This document shows, piece after piece, positions 1 through 9,379 of a DNA stretch of 64,000 bases. Under the pieces are notes generated by a model. That model was given only the letters and a program-made list of their open reading frames with translations, made no database searches and was not told the origin of the DNA. This stretch comes from CALKXV01 sp965228905. Lineage in GTDB: Bacteria > Pseudomonadota > Alphaproteobacteria > Rhodobacterales > Rhodobacteraceae. The position numbers and the translations under genes are program-made. The stretch lies in the NCBI GenBank assembly GCA_965228905.1, contig CBDDII010000003.1:2108001-2172000 (forward strand), written 5' to 3'. The first letter of the stretch is position 1; each line of letters starts with the position of its first letter.

Positions 1-392
1 ACGCTGATCCGTTCCATGCCAATCCCCATGATCTCGGCCATCCTGGCCCGCATCGCATCGGCGTGGGGGCCAATTTTGGGGCGTTCGCAAATGAGCGTGC
101 AGTCGACGTTGGAAATCGAAAATCCTTTCTCGCGAGCGCGAGCAACCGCGTGTTCCAGGAAAATCCGGCTGTCGGCACCCTTCCACTCGTCCTCGGAAGG
201 CGGAAAATGCTGGCCGATGTCCCCATCCGCCAATGCACCATAGATCGCGTCGGTCACCGCGTGCATTGCCACATCTGCGTCCGAATGGCCCATCAGGGCC
301 TGATCGTGCGGAATGTCCACGCCACAGAGCGTGACGAAATTTCCCGGCCCGAACCGATGCACGTCAAAACCGTTGCCAAGGCGGATGTCCAT
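1..392 (-). CDS. ispF: 2-C-methyl-D-erythritol 2,4-cyclodiphosphate synthase (3' end outside window)
   Basis: Reading the minus strand from the ATG at 392 gives a protein beginning MDIRLGNGFDVHRFGPGN, the IspF N-terminus with its DxH metal-binding motif at residues 10-12. GHSDADVAMHA follows at about residues 35-45, another conserved IspF segment. The enzyme makes 2-C-methyl-D-erythritol 2,4-cyclodiphosphate in the MEP isoprenoid pathway. The family is about 158 residues, so only the last ~28 are missing past base 1. A GAGAGGA ribosome site lies just upstream of the ATG. An in-frame stop about 12 codons upstream shows that this is not an IspD-IspF fusion. It is divergent from dusB, and the 188 bases between them must hold both promoters. 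Confidence 0.93.
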   Translation of the reverse strand, partial: MDIRLGNGFDVHRFGPGNFVTLCGVDIPHDQALMGHSDADVAMHAVTDAIYGALADGDIGQHFPPSEDEWKGADSRIFLEHAVARAREKGFSISNVDCTLICERPKIGPHADAMRARMAEIMGIGMERIS

Positions 393-580
393 GAATCCTC
401 TCGCTCTTTTTACCCTTTCTAGGGTCTAGGCCGTGATGAGCGTGCTGACAATGGTGGCTGGATAGGCTTGTTTTGCATAAAAAATAGGCATATGCCGCTT
501 TCCGTGGCGATCAACGTCCGGGCGCCCGTGAAAGAGGCAGGAGTGCATCCTACTTAAGGCAAGACGCACAAGGATTGAGC

Positions 581-1582
581 ATGGGAATCGACCTCGGTCA
601 AATCACGTTGGACCCGCCGGTGGCTCTTGCCCCGATGGCGGGGATCACCGACCTGCCGTTTCGGCAGTTGGTCGGCTCGTTCGGGGCGGGGCTCGTGGTG
701 TCCGAAATGGTGGCCAGCCAGGAAATGGTGCAGGCCAAGCCCGGCGTACGCGAGCGGGCCGAACTGGGCCTTGGCCGCACGGCATTTTTCCCCGGCAGCG
801 GCGTCAGCGCCGTCCAGATCGCCGGGCGCGATGCCCATTGGATGGCCGAAGCCGCGCGGCGGCTCGAAGCGGACGGTGCAAGGCTCATCGACATCAACAT
901 GGGTTGCCCGGCCAAGAAGGTGACGGGTGGCTTGTCCGGCTCGGCCCTTTTGAAAACACCCACCCACGCGCTTTCGCTGATCGAAGCGGTGGTGAATGCG
1001 GTCAAGGTGCCGGTCACCCTGAAAACGCGCCTTGGCTGGGACGACAATTGCCTCAATGCCCCCGATATCGCCCGCCGGGCCGAAGAGGCGGGCATTCGCA
1101 TGGTCACGATCCACGGGCGCACCCGCTGTCAGTTCTACAAGGGCCGCGCCAACTGGGCCGCGATCCGAGCGGTGAAGGATGCCGTCGGCATTCCCGTTCT
1201 GGCCAACGGCGACATTCGCACCGTCGCGGATGCCCGTGCCGCACTTGAGGCCTCGGGCGCAGACGGCGTGATGATCGGGCGCGGCATCGAAGGCGCACCC
1301 TGGCGACTGGCGGAAATCGCCCACGGCCTGGGTCATGGCCCCCGCCCGAAGGTCCCCGAAGGGGCTGATTTCGTGGCGATGGTGCGCGATCACTACGAGG
1401 CGTCGCTGTCCTTTTACGGCGAAGACCTGGGCCGCCGCGTGATCCGCAAGCACCTTGGCTGGTACATGGACCACGCCGGAACGCCCCCGGATTTGCGCAA
1501 ACGCATCCTGACCGCATCGCCCGACGCGGTGCGCGGGCTTCTGGACGATGCCCTCTGGCCCACCGAACAGGTGGCCGCATGA
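581..1582 (+). CDS. dusB: tRNA-dihydrouridine synthase B (NifR3)
   Basis: Flavin enzyme that reduces uridine in the tRNA D-loop. The N-terminal LAPMAGITDLPFR and the NMGCPAKKVTGG motif, with its catalytic Cys, are typical of the TIM-barrel DusB/NifR3 family. VLANGDIR and MIGRGIEGAPW match the phosphate-binding part of the FMN site, and the ~334-residue length is normal. A TTG at 575 is also in frame, but the AGGA at 571-574 is correctly spaced only for the ATG at 581. The stop overlaps ntrB by four bases. This linkage is classical in Rhodobacter, where the gene was first named nifR3 as part of the ntr operon. Confidence 0.95.
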   Translation: MGIDLGQITLDPPVALAPMAGITDLPFRQLVGSFGAGLVVSEMVASQEMVQAKPGVRERAELGLGRTAFFPGSGVSAVQIAGRDAHWMAEAARRLEADGARLIDINMGCPAKKVTGGLSGSALLKTPTHALSLIEAVVNAVKVPVTLKTRLGWDDNCLNAPDIARRAEEAGIRMVTIHGRTRCQFYKGRANWAAIRAVKDAVGIPVLANGDIRTVADARAALEASGADGVMIGRGIEGAPWRLAEIAHGLGHGPRPKVPEGADFVAMVRDHYEASLSFYGEDLGRRVIRKHLGWYMDHAGTPPDLRKRILTASPDAVRGLLDDALWPTEQVAA

Positions 1583-2658
1583 GCGATTTCCGCCCCTACG
1601 TCTGGCAATCCCTGCCGATCCCCGCCGTCCTGTTCGACCCCTCGGACCGCATCGTCGACGTCAACCCGGCGGCCGAGGATTTCCTGAACACCTCGAAACG
1701 CCAGGTGACCGGGTCGCAGGTCTTCGACGTCTTTGCCATCGACGCCGCCGTCGACGAACAGGCCGAGCGTGTGCGCCGGGACAACACGCCCCTGTTCATG
1801 AACAACGTCGATATCGGCACCGGGCAGCGCGCGCCGATCAACTGCAACGTCCAGATGGCCCAGATTTCGGAAATGCCGGGCCATATCATGATGATCCTCG
1901 AACCGCGGGTTCTGGCCGACAGGCTGGGCCGGTCGATGTCGGTCAAATCGGCGGCGAAGTCGGCTATCGGCATGTCGGAAATGCTGGCCCATGAAATCAA
2001 GAACCCGCTCGCCGGGATCACCGGGGCGGCACAGCTTCTCAGCATGAACCTCGATGCCGAAGACCGCGAGATGACTGACCTGATCGTCAGCGAAACACGG
2101 CGCATTTTGGCCCTTCTCGAACAGGTCGAACAGTTCGGCAACCTGCGCCCGCCCGAGCGCGAGGTGATCAACATCCACGACCTTCTGGACCGCGCACGCA
2201 AATCCGCTGCCGTCGGGTTTGCCGCCCACATGAAACTGGTCGAACGCTACGACCCCTCGCTGCCGCCGACCTTCGTGGACCCCGACCAGATGCTTCAGGT
2301 GCTGTCCAACCTGTTGAAAAACGCCGCCGAAGCCACGAAAGGCGCGCCGGGCGAGATCACGCTGCGCACCTTCTATGACATGTCGCTGCGCTTGCGGCGC
2401 AAGGACGGGCCGGCGGCACTTCCTCTCAATATCGAGATCATCGACGACGGCCCCGGCCTTCCCCCCGAGATCGAGGCCGACCTGTTCGAGCCTTTCGTCT
2501 CGGGGCGCGAGAACGGCACCGGACTTGGCCTCGCGCTGGTGTCGAAAATCATCTCGGATCATGACGGTTGGGTGAGCGTCGACAGCGTTCCCGGCCGCAC
2601 GGTTTTTCGCATCTCATTGCCGGTCGCGCCGAAGGACTGGCAAGCCAGGAAAGGGTAA
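1579..2658 (+). CDS. ntrB: Nitrogen regulation sensor histidine kinase NtrB
   Basis: Cytoplasmic sensor kinase/phosphatase that controls NtrC according to PII signalling. A PAS domain occupies roughly residues 10-110, with no membrane segment. The H-box reads LAHEIKNPLAGITGAAQL (His near residue 137). The ATPase domain shows the N-box (LSNLLKNAAEA), G1 (DDGPGLPPE) and G2 (GTGLGLALV) motifs. Length (359 aa) fits the family. Translation is coupled to dusB by an ATGA overlap, and ntrC starts three bases after its stop. Confidence 0.95.
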   Translation: MSDFRPYVWQSLPIPAVLFDPSDRIVDVNPAAEDFLNTSKRQVTGSQVFDVFAIDAAVDEQAERVRRDNTPLFMNNVDIGTGQRAPINCNVQMAQISEMPGHIMMILEPRVLADRLGRSMSVKSAAKSAIGMSEMLAHEIKNPLAGITGAAQLLSMNLDAEDREMTDLIVSETRRILALLEQVEQFGNLRPPEREVINIHDLLDRARKSAAVGFAAHMKLVERYDPSLPPTFVDPDQMLQVLSNLLKNAAEATKGAPGEITLRTFYDMSLRLRRKDGPAALPLNIEIIDDGPGLPPEIEADLFEPFVSGRENGTGLGLALVSKIISDHDGWVSVDSVPGRTVFRISLPVAPKDWQARKG

Positions 2659-2661
2659 CTC

Positions 2662-4032
2662 ATGGACGGCACCATCCTTGTCGCCGACGACGATCGCACA
2701 ATTCGCACGGTTCTGACGCAGGCCCTAACGCGGGCAGGCTGCAAGGTCCACGCCACCTCGTCGCTGGTCACGCTGATGAGATGGGTCGAAGAGGGCAAGG
2801 GCGATCTTGTGATTTCCGACGTGGTCATGCCCGACGGCAACGGGATCGAACAACTGCCCAAGATCAACGAAGCCCGACCCGGCCTGCCGGTGATCGTGAT
2901 CTCGGCGCAAAACACCATCGTCACGGCCATCCAGGCGACCGAGGCGGACGCCTATGACTACCTGCCCAAGCCTTTTGACCTGCCGGACCTGATGAAACGG
3001 GCCGGACGCGCCCTTGAGATGAAGCGCCGCGCACCACAGCCAGCGAACGACCAGCCGGTCAATGCGACAACGGCGGACGACCTGCCGCTTGTGGGGCGCA
3101 CGGCGGCGATGCAGTCGCTCTACCAGTTGATCGCCCGCGTGATGAACGCCGATCTGCCGGTGCTGATCACGGGTGAAAGCGGCACGGGCAAATCCCTGAT
3201 CGCCAAGACGATCCACGACCTGTCCGACCGGCGCACCCTGCAATTCGTCATCGCGACGGGGGCGGACCTTGCCACGATGGAAGGCCCCGCGACGATCATC
3301 TCCAAGGCCCGCAATGGCACCATCCTGTTTGACGAGGTCGCCGACCTTCCAGAAGAGGCGCAGGCCCGGATCGTGCGGATGCTGGACAGTTTCGGCGAAG
3401 GCGGACCGCGCATCATGGCGACCAGCCAATCCGACCTTGCCGCGCGGATGGAACGGGGCCAGTTCCGCCAGGATCTTTACTACCGATTGGGTGGCGTGAC
3501 GATCAACGTGCCCCCCCTGCGCGACCGGATCGACGATATCGAGCTTCTGGCCCAGCATTTCGTCGCCCGCGCCGAAAAAGACGGGCTGCCCGCCCGCCAG
3601 ATCGACGCTTCGGCGATGGAGCTGATCCGCGCCTATTCCTGGCCCGGCAACGTGCGCCAGTTGGAAAACGCCATTCGCCGCCTGATGCTGACGGGCAGCG
3701 AAACCCAGGTCATGCGCACGGACGTCGAACAGGTGCTTGGCCACCAGCCCGCCATCGAGCCCCTGACCGGTGACGACGAGGACCGCCTGTCGGCCTCGGT
3801 CGCCAACCACCTGAAACGCTATTTCGACCTGCACGGCGGCCAGCTTCCCCCTGCCGGGCTCTACCAGCGCATCCTGCGCGAGGTCGAACTGCCCCTGATC
3901 GAGATTGCCCTGGACGCCACCGGCGGCAACCAGGCCAAATGCGCCGATCTTTTGGGCATCAACCGGAATACCCTCAGAAAGAAGATCACCGATCTCGATA
4001 TCCACGTGACACGGCGCCGCAAATTGATGTAA
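2662..4032 (+). CDS. ntrC: Nitrogen regulation response regulator NtrC (Rhodobacterales type, no GAFTGA)
   Basis: Receiver domain (residues ~1-120; phosphoacceptor Asp in LVISDVVMPDGNG), AAA+ domain with Walker A GESGTGKS and Walker B TILFDEVADLPEE, and a Fis-type C-terminal helix-turn-helix (NQAKCADLLGINRNTLRKK). Where sigma-54 activators carry ELFGH..GAFTGA, this protein has a shortened stretch (ATMEGPATIISKARNG). The GAFTGA loop is therefore absent. Rhodobacter capsulatus NtrC is known to lack it too and to activate the sigma-70 holoenzyme, so the same is inferred here. It would switch on nitrogen-assimilation genes when phosphorylated by NtrB. Confidence 0.95.
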   Translation: MDGTILVADDDRTIRTVLTQALTRAGCKVHATSSLVTLMRWVEEGKGDLVISDVVMPDGNGIEQLPKINEARPGLPVIVISAQNTIVTAIQATEADAYDYLPKPFDLPDLMKRAGRALEMKRRAPQPANDQPVNATTADDLPLVGRTAAMQSLYQLIARVMNADLPVLITGESGTGKSLIAKTIHDLSDRRTLQFVIATGADLATMEGPATIISKARNGTILFDEVADLPEEAQARIVRMLDSFGEGGPRIMATSQSDLAARMERGQFRQDLYYRLGGVTINVPPLRDRIDDIELLAQHFVARAEKDGLPARQIDASAMELIRAYSWPGNVRQLENAIRRLMLTGSETQVMRTDVEQVLGHQPAIEPLTGDDEDRLSASVANHLKRYFDLHGGQLPPAGLYQRILREVELPLIEIALDATGGNQAKCADLLGINRNTLRKKITDLDIHVTRRRKLM

Positions 4033-4131
4033 AACCGCAACATAAGAGTGGCGCATCCGCGACTGTGGATAAAATGCCACCGAGGTAAGGCGGTCGTCGA
4101 GCAATCGGCGCTTCAATGAAACGAGGCCCAC

Positions 4132-6387
4132 GTGGCGCAGCAGGCCCGCGCGTTAATCTGGGAAAAGGCTAATCGTCTCAGGCAGTTGAGGCGGTTTCGT
4201 AACGTTGGAACGATCAGCCTTGTCCTGCTTGGCCCCGTGCTTGTCCTTGCGACATTCCTGGTGCTTGGCCCCGTGGCGGGGCCGTCTTCCCATGTGGCTT
4301 TGCGACTCGTTTTGCTGGCCGACCTTGTCTATGCGCTTGCGGTGGCCACGCTTGTCGCCATGCGCATCGCCTCGATGGTGGCCGCGCGCCGGGCGCGTTC
4401 GGCAGGTTCCCGCCTGCACCTGCGCCTGACCGGGGTTTTCGCCCTGATCGCCCTGATCCCCACGGTTCTTGTTGCCGTTTTCGCGGGCATGACGATCAAC
4501 GTCGGTCTTGAAGGCTGGTTCTCGGACCGGGTCAGCAGCGTCGTCGGCGCGTCGCTTTCAGCCGCCGAAGCCTATCAGGACGATCAGCGCCGCGACCTGA
4601 CCGAAGATGCCGAGGCACTGGCTAATTTCCTCGATGGCTCACGCGAACGCATGTCCTTCGTTTCCGACGGCGAATTGCGCCAGCTTCTGGGGCAAGGGCA
4701 GGGGTTGATCCAGCGCGGGTTGCGCGAAGCCTTCGTCATCGACGGTACCGGCGAAATCAAGGCGCGCGGCGAACGATCCTACCTCTTCGACTTCGAACAG
4801 CCCGATCTTCAGGCCCTGCAAGCCGCCGCCGCGGGCGAAACCGTCATCATCGAAGACCTCGAGGTCGACGAATTCCGCGCTCTCACACCGCTTGTCCGCT
4901 TCCCCGACCGCTATCTCTACGTCTCGCGCACCGTGGATGGAGCGATCCTTGGACTGTTGGACGAAGCGGCCGAGACGGCACAGCTTTACACCCAGTTGGA
5001 ACGCGAACGCGGGCGCATCGTCTTTGAATTTGGCCTTTTGTATCTTGGCTTTGCGGTCATTCTGATCCTTGCGGCCACCTGGCTGGGCCTCTGGTTCGCC
5101 GAACGGCTGGCCCGGCCCGTTGGACGGCTGGCAGGGGCGGCGCAACGGGTGGGGGCCGGCGACCTTGACGTGCAGGTGCGCGAAGAACCCGGCGACGACG
5201 AAATCGCCATGCTTGGGCGCCTGTTCAACCAGATGACCCGCCAGTTGAAAGGCCAGCGTGAAACCCTTCTGACCCGCAACCAGCAGATCGAACGCCGCCG
5301 CCGCCTGTTCGACAGCGTCTTGTCCTCGGTCACCGCGGGCGTGATCGGGTTGGACACCGACGGCACGATCACCTTCATCAACCGATCCGCCGAGCGGATC
5401 CTGAAGCTGAAAGAAGACCTGCAGGGCCAGCCCCTGAAGGTCGCCGTGCCAGAGTTTGGCGGGTTGGTGGAACGTCACTATTCCTCGGGCAAAGACAGCG
5501 AACAGGACGAAATCCGTGTCTCGCGCGGGGGGGTGGCCGAAAACCTTCTGGTCCGCATCGCCACCCGGAAAGGCGCGGAGGGCGAAGACGAAGGTTTCGT
5601 GATCGCCTTCGACGATGTGACCGACCTTGTGACGGCGCAGCGCATGGCCGCCTGGGGCGACGTGGCCCGCCGGATCGCCCACGAAATCAAGAACCCGCTG
5701 ACCCCGATCCAGCTTTCGGCAGGCCGCATCAAGCGCAAGTTCCGCGACGCCGCCGGGGATCAGGCCGAGGAACTGGACCAGATGACGGATGTCATCGTGC
5801 GAAAAACCGAAGACCTGCGCCGCATCGTCGACGAATTCTCGAAATTCGCCCGGATGCCCGAACCCGACCGCAGCCTGCAGGACTTGACCCAGATCGTGCA
5901 GGACGCCGTCACGCTTCAGGAAACGACCGACGCGCTGGAACTGACCTCGGATCTGCCGGATCAGCCGATCTATTCCGACCTGGATCACACGATGATCGGA
6001 CAGGCGCTGACAAACCTGATCAAGAACGCGGGCGAAGCGATTGAAAGCCTTCATGAAAAAGGCGAATTGCCCGATGGTCATATCCCCCGCGTCCACGTCG
6101 AACTGAAGCGGCTTGAAAAGTCGGCTTTCATCACGATTTCCGACAACGGCATCGGCTTGCCCGAGGATCGCTCGCGCCTGTTCGAACCCTATGTCACGAC
6201 GCGCGCCAAGGGCACCGGCCTTGGCCTTCCGATCGTCAAGAAAATCATCGAGGAACACGGCGGCACGCTTGTCCTGACGGACGCCGACCCGCTGGATGGC
6301 TCGGGCCAGATCGGCGCCCGGGCGGAAGTCACACTGCCCCTTGCAGCAGCAGCCAACGAGACACGCGATTTGCAGGTCGCGGAATAG
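4132..6387 (+). CDS. ntrY: Membrane sensor histidine kinase NtrY
   Basis: Large membrane kinase of 751 residues. Hydrophobic helices lie near residues 26-45, 55-80 and 100-125. A periplasmic sensor segment (~130-300) leads to a fourth helix, then a HAMP domain (LARPVGRLAGAAQRVGAGD), a PAS domain and the kinase core (H-box AHEIKNPLTPIQLSAGRIK, G2 motif GTGLGLPIVK). Start is GTG at 4132 with ACGAGG upstream. A 99-base gap separates it from ntrC, enough for its own promoter. In alphaproteobacteria NtrYX is linked to nitrogen metabolism, envelope control and micro-oxic or denitrifying growth. The last would fit the nos cluster here, but that link is inference. Confidence 0.95.
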   Translation: MAQQARALIWEKANRLRQLRRFRNVGTISLVLLGPVLVLATFLVLGPVAGPSSHVALRLVLLADLVYALAVATLVAMRIASMVAARRARSAGSRLHLRLTGVFALIALIPTVLVAVFAGMTINVGLEGWFSDRVSSVVGASLSAAEAYQDDQRRDLTEDAEALANFLDGSRERMSFVSDGELRQLLGQGQGLIQRGLREAFVIDGTGEIKARGERSYLFDFEQPDLQALQAAAAGETVIIEDLEVDEFRALTPLVRFPDRYLYVSRTVDGAILGLLDEAAETAQLYTQLERERGRIVFEFGLLYLGFAVILILAATWLGLWFAERLARPVGRLAGAAQRVGAGDLDVQVREEPGDDEIAMLGRLFNQMTRQLKGQRETLLTRNQQIERRRRLFDSVLSSVTAGVIGLDTDGTITFINRSAERILKLKEDLQGQPLKVAVPEFGGLVERHYSSGKDSEQDEIRVSRGGVAENLLVRIATRKGAEGEDEGFVIAFDDVTDLVTAQRMAAWGDVARRIAHEIKNPLTPIQLSAGRIKRKFRDAAGDQAEELDQMTDVIVRKTEDLRRIVDEFSKFARMPEPDRSLQDLTQIVQDAVTLQETTDALELTSDLPDQPIYSDLDHTMIGQALTNLIKNAGEAIESLHEKGELPDGHIPRVHVELKRLEKSAFITISDNGIGLPEDRSRLFEPYVTTRAKGTGLGLPIVKKIIEEHGGTLVLTDADPLDGSGQIGARAEVTLPLAAAANETRDLQVAE

Positions 6388-6406
6388 TTAAAAGGAGACC
6401 TAAGAA

Positions 6407-7828
6407 ATGGGCGATATTCTGATTGTTGACGACGAGCGAGACATCCGGGAATTGATCTCGGACATCCTGAAGGACGAAGGTTTTGAAACCCGGCTGGCAG
6501 GCACCTCGGACGAGGCGATGGCCGAGATGAACAAGGAACCGCCCGGCCTGATGATCCTGGACATCTGGCTGAAAGACAGCCGCATGGACGGCATCGACAT
6601 CCTGAAGGCGGTAAAGCGCGACAACCCGGATGTGCCGATCATCATCATCTCGGGCCACGGCAACATCGAAATCGCTGTCGCTGCGATCAAGCAGGGGGCT
6701 TACGATTTCATCGAAAAACCCTTCAACATTGACCAGTTGATGGTGGTCATCACGCGGGCCATGGAAACCTCGCGCCTGCGCCGCGAAAACTCGGAGCTTC
6801 GCCGCAAGGATGTCGCGACCGCCGACATGATCGGTTCGTCCCCCGCCTTCCGCACGCTGAAGTCCCAGCTTGATAAAGTCACCAAATCGAACGGCCGCGT
6901 GATGCTGACCGGCCCGTCAGGGGCTGGCAAGGAAATCGCCGCGCGGTACATCCACGCCAATTCCGACCGCGCCGACGGGCCGTTCATCTCGGTCAATTCC
7001 GCCTCGATCGAACCCGAACGCATGGAAGAGGTTCTGTTCGGGCGCGAAAGCACGGGCCGGGGCATCGAACCGGGGTTGTTGGAACAGGCCCACGGCGGCG
7101 TGATCTTCTTTGACGAAATCGCCGACATGCCGACCGGGACGCAGTCGAAGATCCTGCGCGTGCTGACCGAACAGCAATTTCAGCGCGTCGGCGGTGGCGA
7201 CAAGGTACGCGTCGACCTGCGCGTCATCTCGTCCACCACGCGCAACCTCGATCAGGAGGTCGAAAATGGCACCTTCCGCCAGGAATTGTTCCACCGCCTG
7301 AACGTCGTGCCAATCGACGTGCCCAGCCTTTCGGAACGGCGCGAGGATGTCCCCGAACTGGCCGGATACTTTATCGAGGCTTTCAACAAGGCCCAGGGCC
7401 TGCCCTTACGTGCCCTTTCCGACGAAGCCGTCGCCATGCTTCAGACGATGAACTGGCCGGGGAACGTGCGCCAGTTGAAGAACGTGATCGAACGGGTGCT
7501 GATCCTCGGCGCGGACAAGGGCGAGATAGCGGCCAGCGAAATCCCCGGTGAAGCACAGACGGAAGAGGCCGAAGAGGGCCGCGTCGTCCTGTCCGGGTCG
7601 TTGGCCACGCTGCCTCTGCGCGAAGCCCGTGAGTTGTTCGAGCGTGAGTACCTTTTGACGCAAATTAACCGCTTTGGCGGCAACATCAGCCGCACGGCGA
7701 ACTTCGTCGGCATGGAACGTTCGGCGCTACACAGGAAGCTCAAGTCGTTGAATGTGGTGACTTCTTCCCGCTCGGGCGTGAGAGTTGCGACCATCGCCGA
7801 AGACGCAGAAGAGGCCGAAGACGCCTGA
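6407..7828 (+). CDS. ntrX: Response regulator NtrX
   Basis: Partner of NtrY. Receiver domain (ILIVDDERDIRELI; phosphoacceptor in LMILDIWLKDSRMDGID), AAA+ domain (Walker A GPSGAGKE; Walker B VIFFDEIADMP; arginine-finger region VDLRVISSTTRNL) and Fis-type HTH near the C-terminus (NISRTANFVGMERSALHRK). The position of the sigma-54 loop reads LFGRESTGRGIEPG, so GAFTGA is missing, as in this window's NtrC. That argues against a sigma-54 mechanism. The ribosome site AAAGGAGA lies eight bases before the ATG. A short acidic tail rich in Glu/Asp/Ala ends the protein. Confidence 0.95.
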   Translation: MGDILIVDDERDIRELISDILKDEGFETRLAGTSDEAMAEMNKEPPGLMILDIWLKDSRMDGIDILKAVKRDNPDVPIIIISGHGNIEIAVAAIKQGAYDFIEKPFNIDQLMVVITRAMETSRLRRENSELRRKDVATADMIGSSPAFRTLKSQLDKVTKSNGRVMLTGPSGAGKEIAARYIHANSDRADGPFISVNSASIEPERMEEVLFGRESTGRGIEPGLLEQAHGGVIFFDEIADMPTGTQSKILRVLTEQQFQRVGGGDKVRVDLRVISSTTRNLDQEVENGTFRQELFHRLNVVPIDVPSLSERREDVPELAGYFIEAFNKAQGLPLRALSDEAVAMLQTMNWPGNVRQLKNVIERVLILGADKGEIAASEIPGEAQTEEAEEGRVVLSGSLATLPLREARELFEREYLLTQINRFGGNISRTANFVGMERSALHRKLKSLNVVTSSRSGVRVATIAEDAEEAEDA

Positions 7829-7885
7829 TCTTTGCCACGCGCCGGTTAAGGCGGCCTAAATGATTGGTTGATAGAACCCGAGGCC

Positions 7886-9379
7886 ATGTTGACCTCGGAA
7901 ACCCTGAAGGCCGCCTTTGACCTGACGTCCGTGCCAATGCTGGCGACCACGGCGACGGGCAAGATCGTCTTGCTGAATGCTGAGTTCGAAGAACTGATCG
8001 GCTATCAGACAGAAGAACTGAAGGGGCAGGAGATCGAAGTTTTGCTGCCGCGCATCCTGCGCGAAAAGCACACCGAATACGTGCGCGCCTTCATGAAGGT
8101 GCCCGCCAAGCGCAAGATGGGCCAGGGCCGTACCCTGATGGGGCTGGCGAAATCCGGCGAAGAGATCCCACTGGAACTTGGCCTGAACACCGTTGACGTA
8201 AATGGCGAACGCCACTGTGTCCTTGTCGCCGTCGATGCGCGCATCCGTCGCAGCCATCAGCGCAAGATGGAACTGGCGATGGAGGCTGCGGCCCATGCGA
8301 TGATCATGGTGGACGAAGACGGGCGCATCGTTCTTGCGAACGAAGCAGCGCTTGAACTTTCCGGCTACAGCGAAAAGGAACTTGCCTCGGCCAACGTCGA
8401 TCTCCTTGTTCCAAGGCGCTCCCGCACGGCGCACCGCGTCTATCGGAAAAACTACCAGTACACCGACCGCCGCGACGAATTGAAGATCGGTCGCCGCATC
8501 CATCTTTGCCACAAGGATGGCCGCAAGATCCCGGTCGAAATCGCGCTGACCCCGGTGGAAACGCCCGAAGGTAACATGGTGATGAGCACGATCACCGATC
8601 TGACACAGCGCGTCGCCGACGAAGAGGCGATGGCGCTAAAAAACAGCGAGTTGGCCAGCGCCAACGGCAAGCTGGCCGACGCCAATGGCGAGTTGATGCA
8701 ATTTGCTTATGCCGTCAGCCACGACCTGAAGGCGCCGCTAGCCTCGCTTTTGGGGCTGTTGAACCTGGTCGACGACGATCTTGCCGAAGACGATCCCAAG
8801 GCCGCCCGCGACACGGTGCTGCGGGCCAAGGAAATCTGCGAAAGAAGCCGCACCAAGGTGGAACGTGTGCTGAGATACGCCCGCGAGGCGGACGAGGAAC
8901 AGTCGGCACAGATCGACCTTTCAAAGCTGGCGGACGAGGTTTGGCAGGGCATCGCGCCGGGCGCACCCATTGCAACCGACCTTATCTGCGAGTTGGACAT
9001 CGCAAGCGTGACGGCCAAACCGACCGGCGTGGAAATCGTGGTCCAGAACCTGTTGGACAACGCCGTAAAATACCACGACCCGCGCAAGAAAAAGGCCACG
9101 GTCCGGCTGGAAAGCCGCGCGGCGAAGGGCGGTTTGGACCTGATCGTGTCGGACGAAGGCGTCGGTATTCCCGAGGATGAAAGCGCCCATGTCTTCGACA
9201 TGTTTAAACGCGCCGACCCCCGCTCGGGCGACGGGATCGGTCTGGCCATGGTCAAGAAACAGGTCACGCGCCTCGGCGGGCGCATCAGTCTGGAAAGCGA
9301 AGTGGGGCGCGGAACCTCGGTCAGGGTCTTCCTGCCAGAGGTTGAAGAGGAAAGTGGAAAACAATGCAGATCCCGATAG
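7886..9379 (+). CDS. PAS-PAS sensor histidine kinase
   Basis: Cytoplasmic hybrid-free kinase of about 497 residues. Two PAS domains (about residues 10-115 and 130-245) precede a short coiled coil (NSELASANGKLADANGELM), a HisKA region with SHDLKAPLASLLGLL and an ATPase domain (VVQNLLDNAVKYHDP, DEGVGIPEDE, GDGIGLAMVK). The H-box and ATPase resemble phytochrome-like light or redox kinases whose partners are Rcp1-type regulators, and one follows immediately. There is no membrane helix. The ATG at 7886 is chosen because the protein then starts MLTSETLKAAF; a TTG at 7868 is an in-frame alternative, and neither has a strong ribosome site. The sensed signal is unknown. Confidence 0.85.
   Translation: MLTSETLKAAFDLTSVPMLATTATGKIVLLNAEFEELIGYQTEELKGQEIEVLLPRILREKHTEYVRAFMKVPAKRKMGQGRTLMGLAKSGEEIPLELGLNTVDVNGERHCVLVAVDARIRRSHQRKMELAMEAAAHAMIMVDEDGRIVLANEAALELSGYSEKELASANVDLLVPRRSRTAHRVYRKNYQYTDRRDELKIGRRIHLCHKDGRKIPVEIALTPVETPEGNMVMSTITDLTQRVADEEAMALKNSELASANGKLADANGELMQFAYAVSHDLKAPLASLLGLLNLVDDDLAEDDPKAARDTVLRAKEICERSRTKVERVLRYAREADEEQSAQIDLSKLADEVWQGIAPGAPIATDLICELDIASVTAKPTGVEIVVQNLLDNAVKYHDPRKKKATVRLESRAAKGGLDLIVSDEGVGIPEDESAHVFDMFKRADPRSGDGIGLAMVKKQVTRLGGRISLESEVGRGTSVRVFLPEVEEESGKQCRSR

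Noticed and set aside
1..420. IspD-IspF fusion
   Set aside because: An in-frame stop lies about 12 codons upstream of the IspF start.
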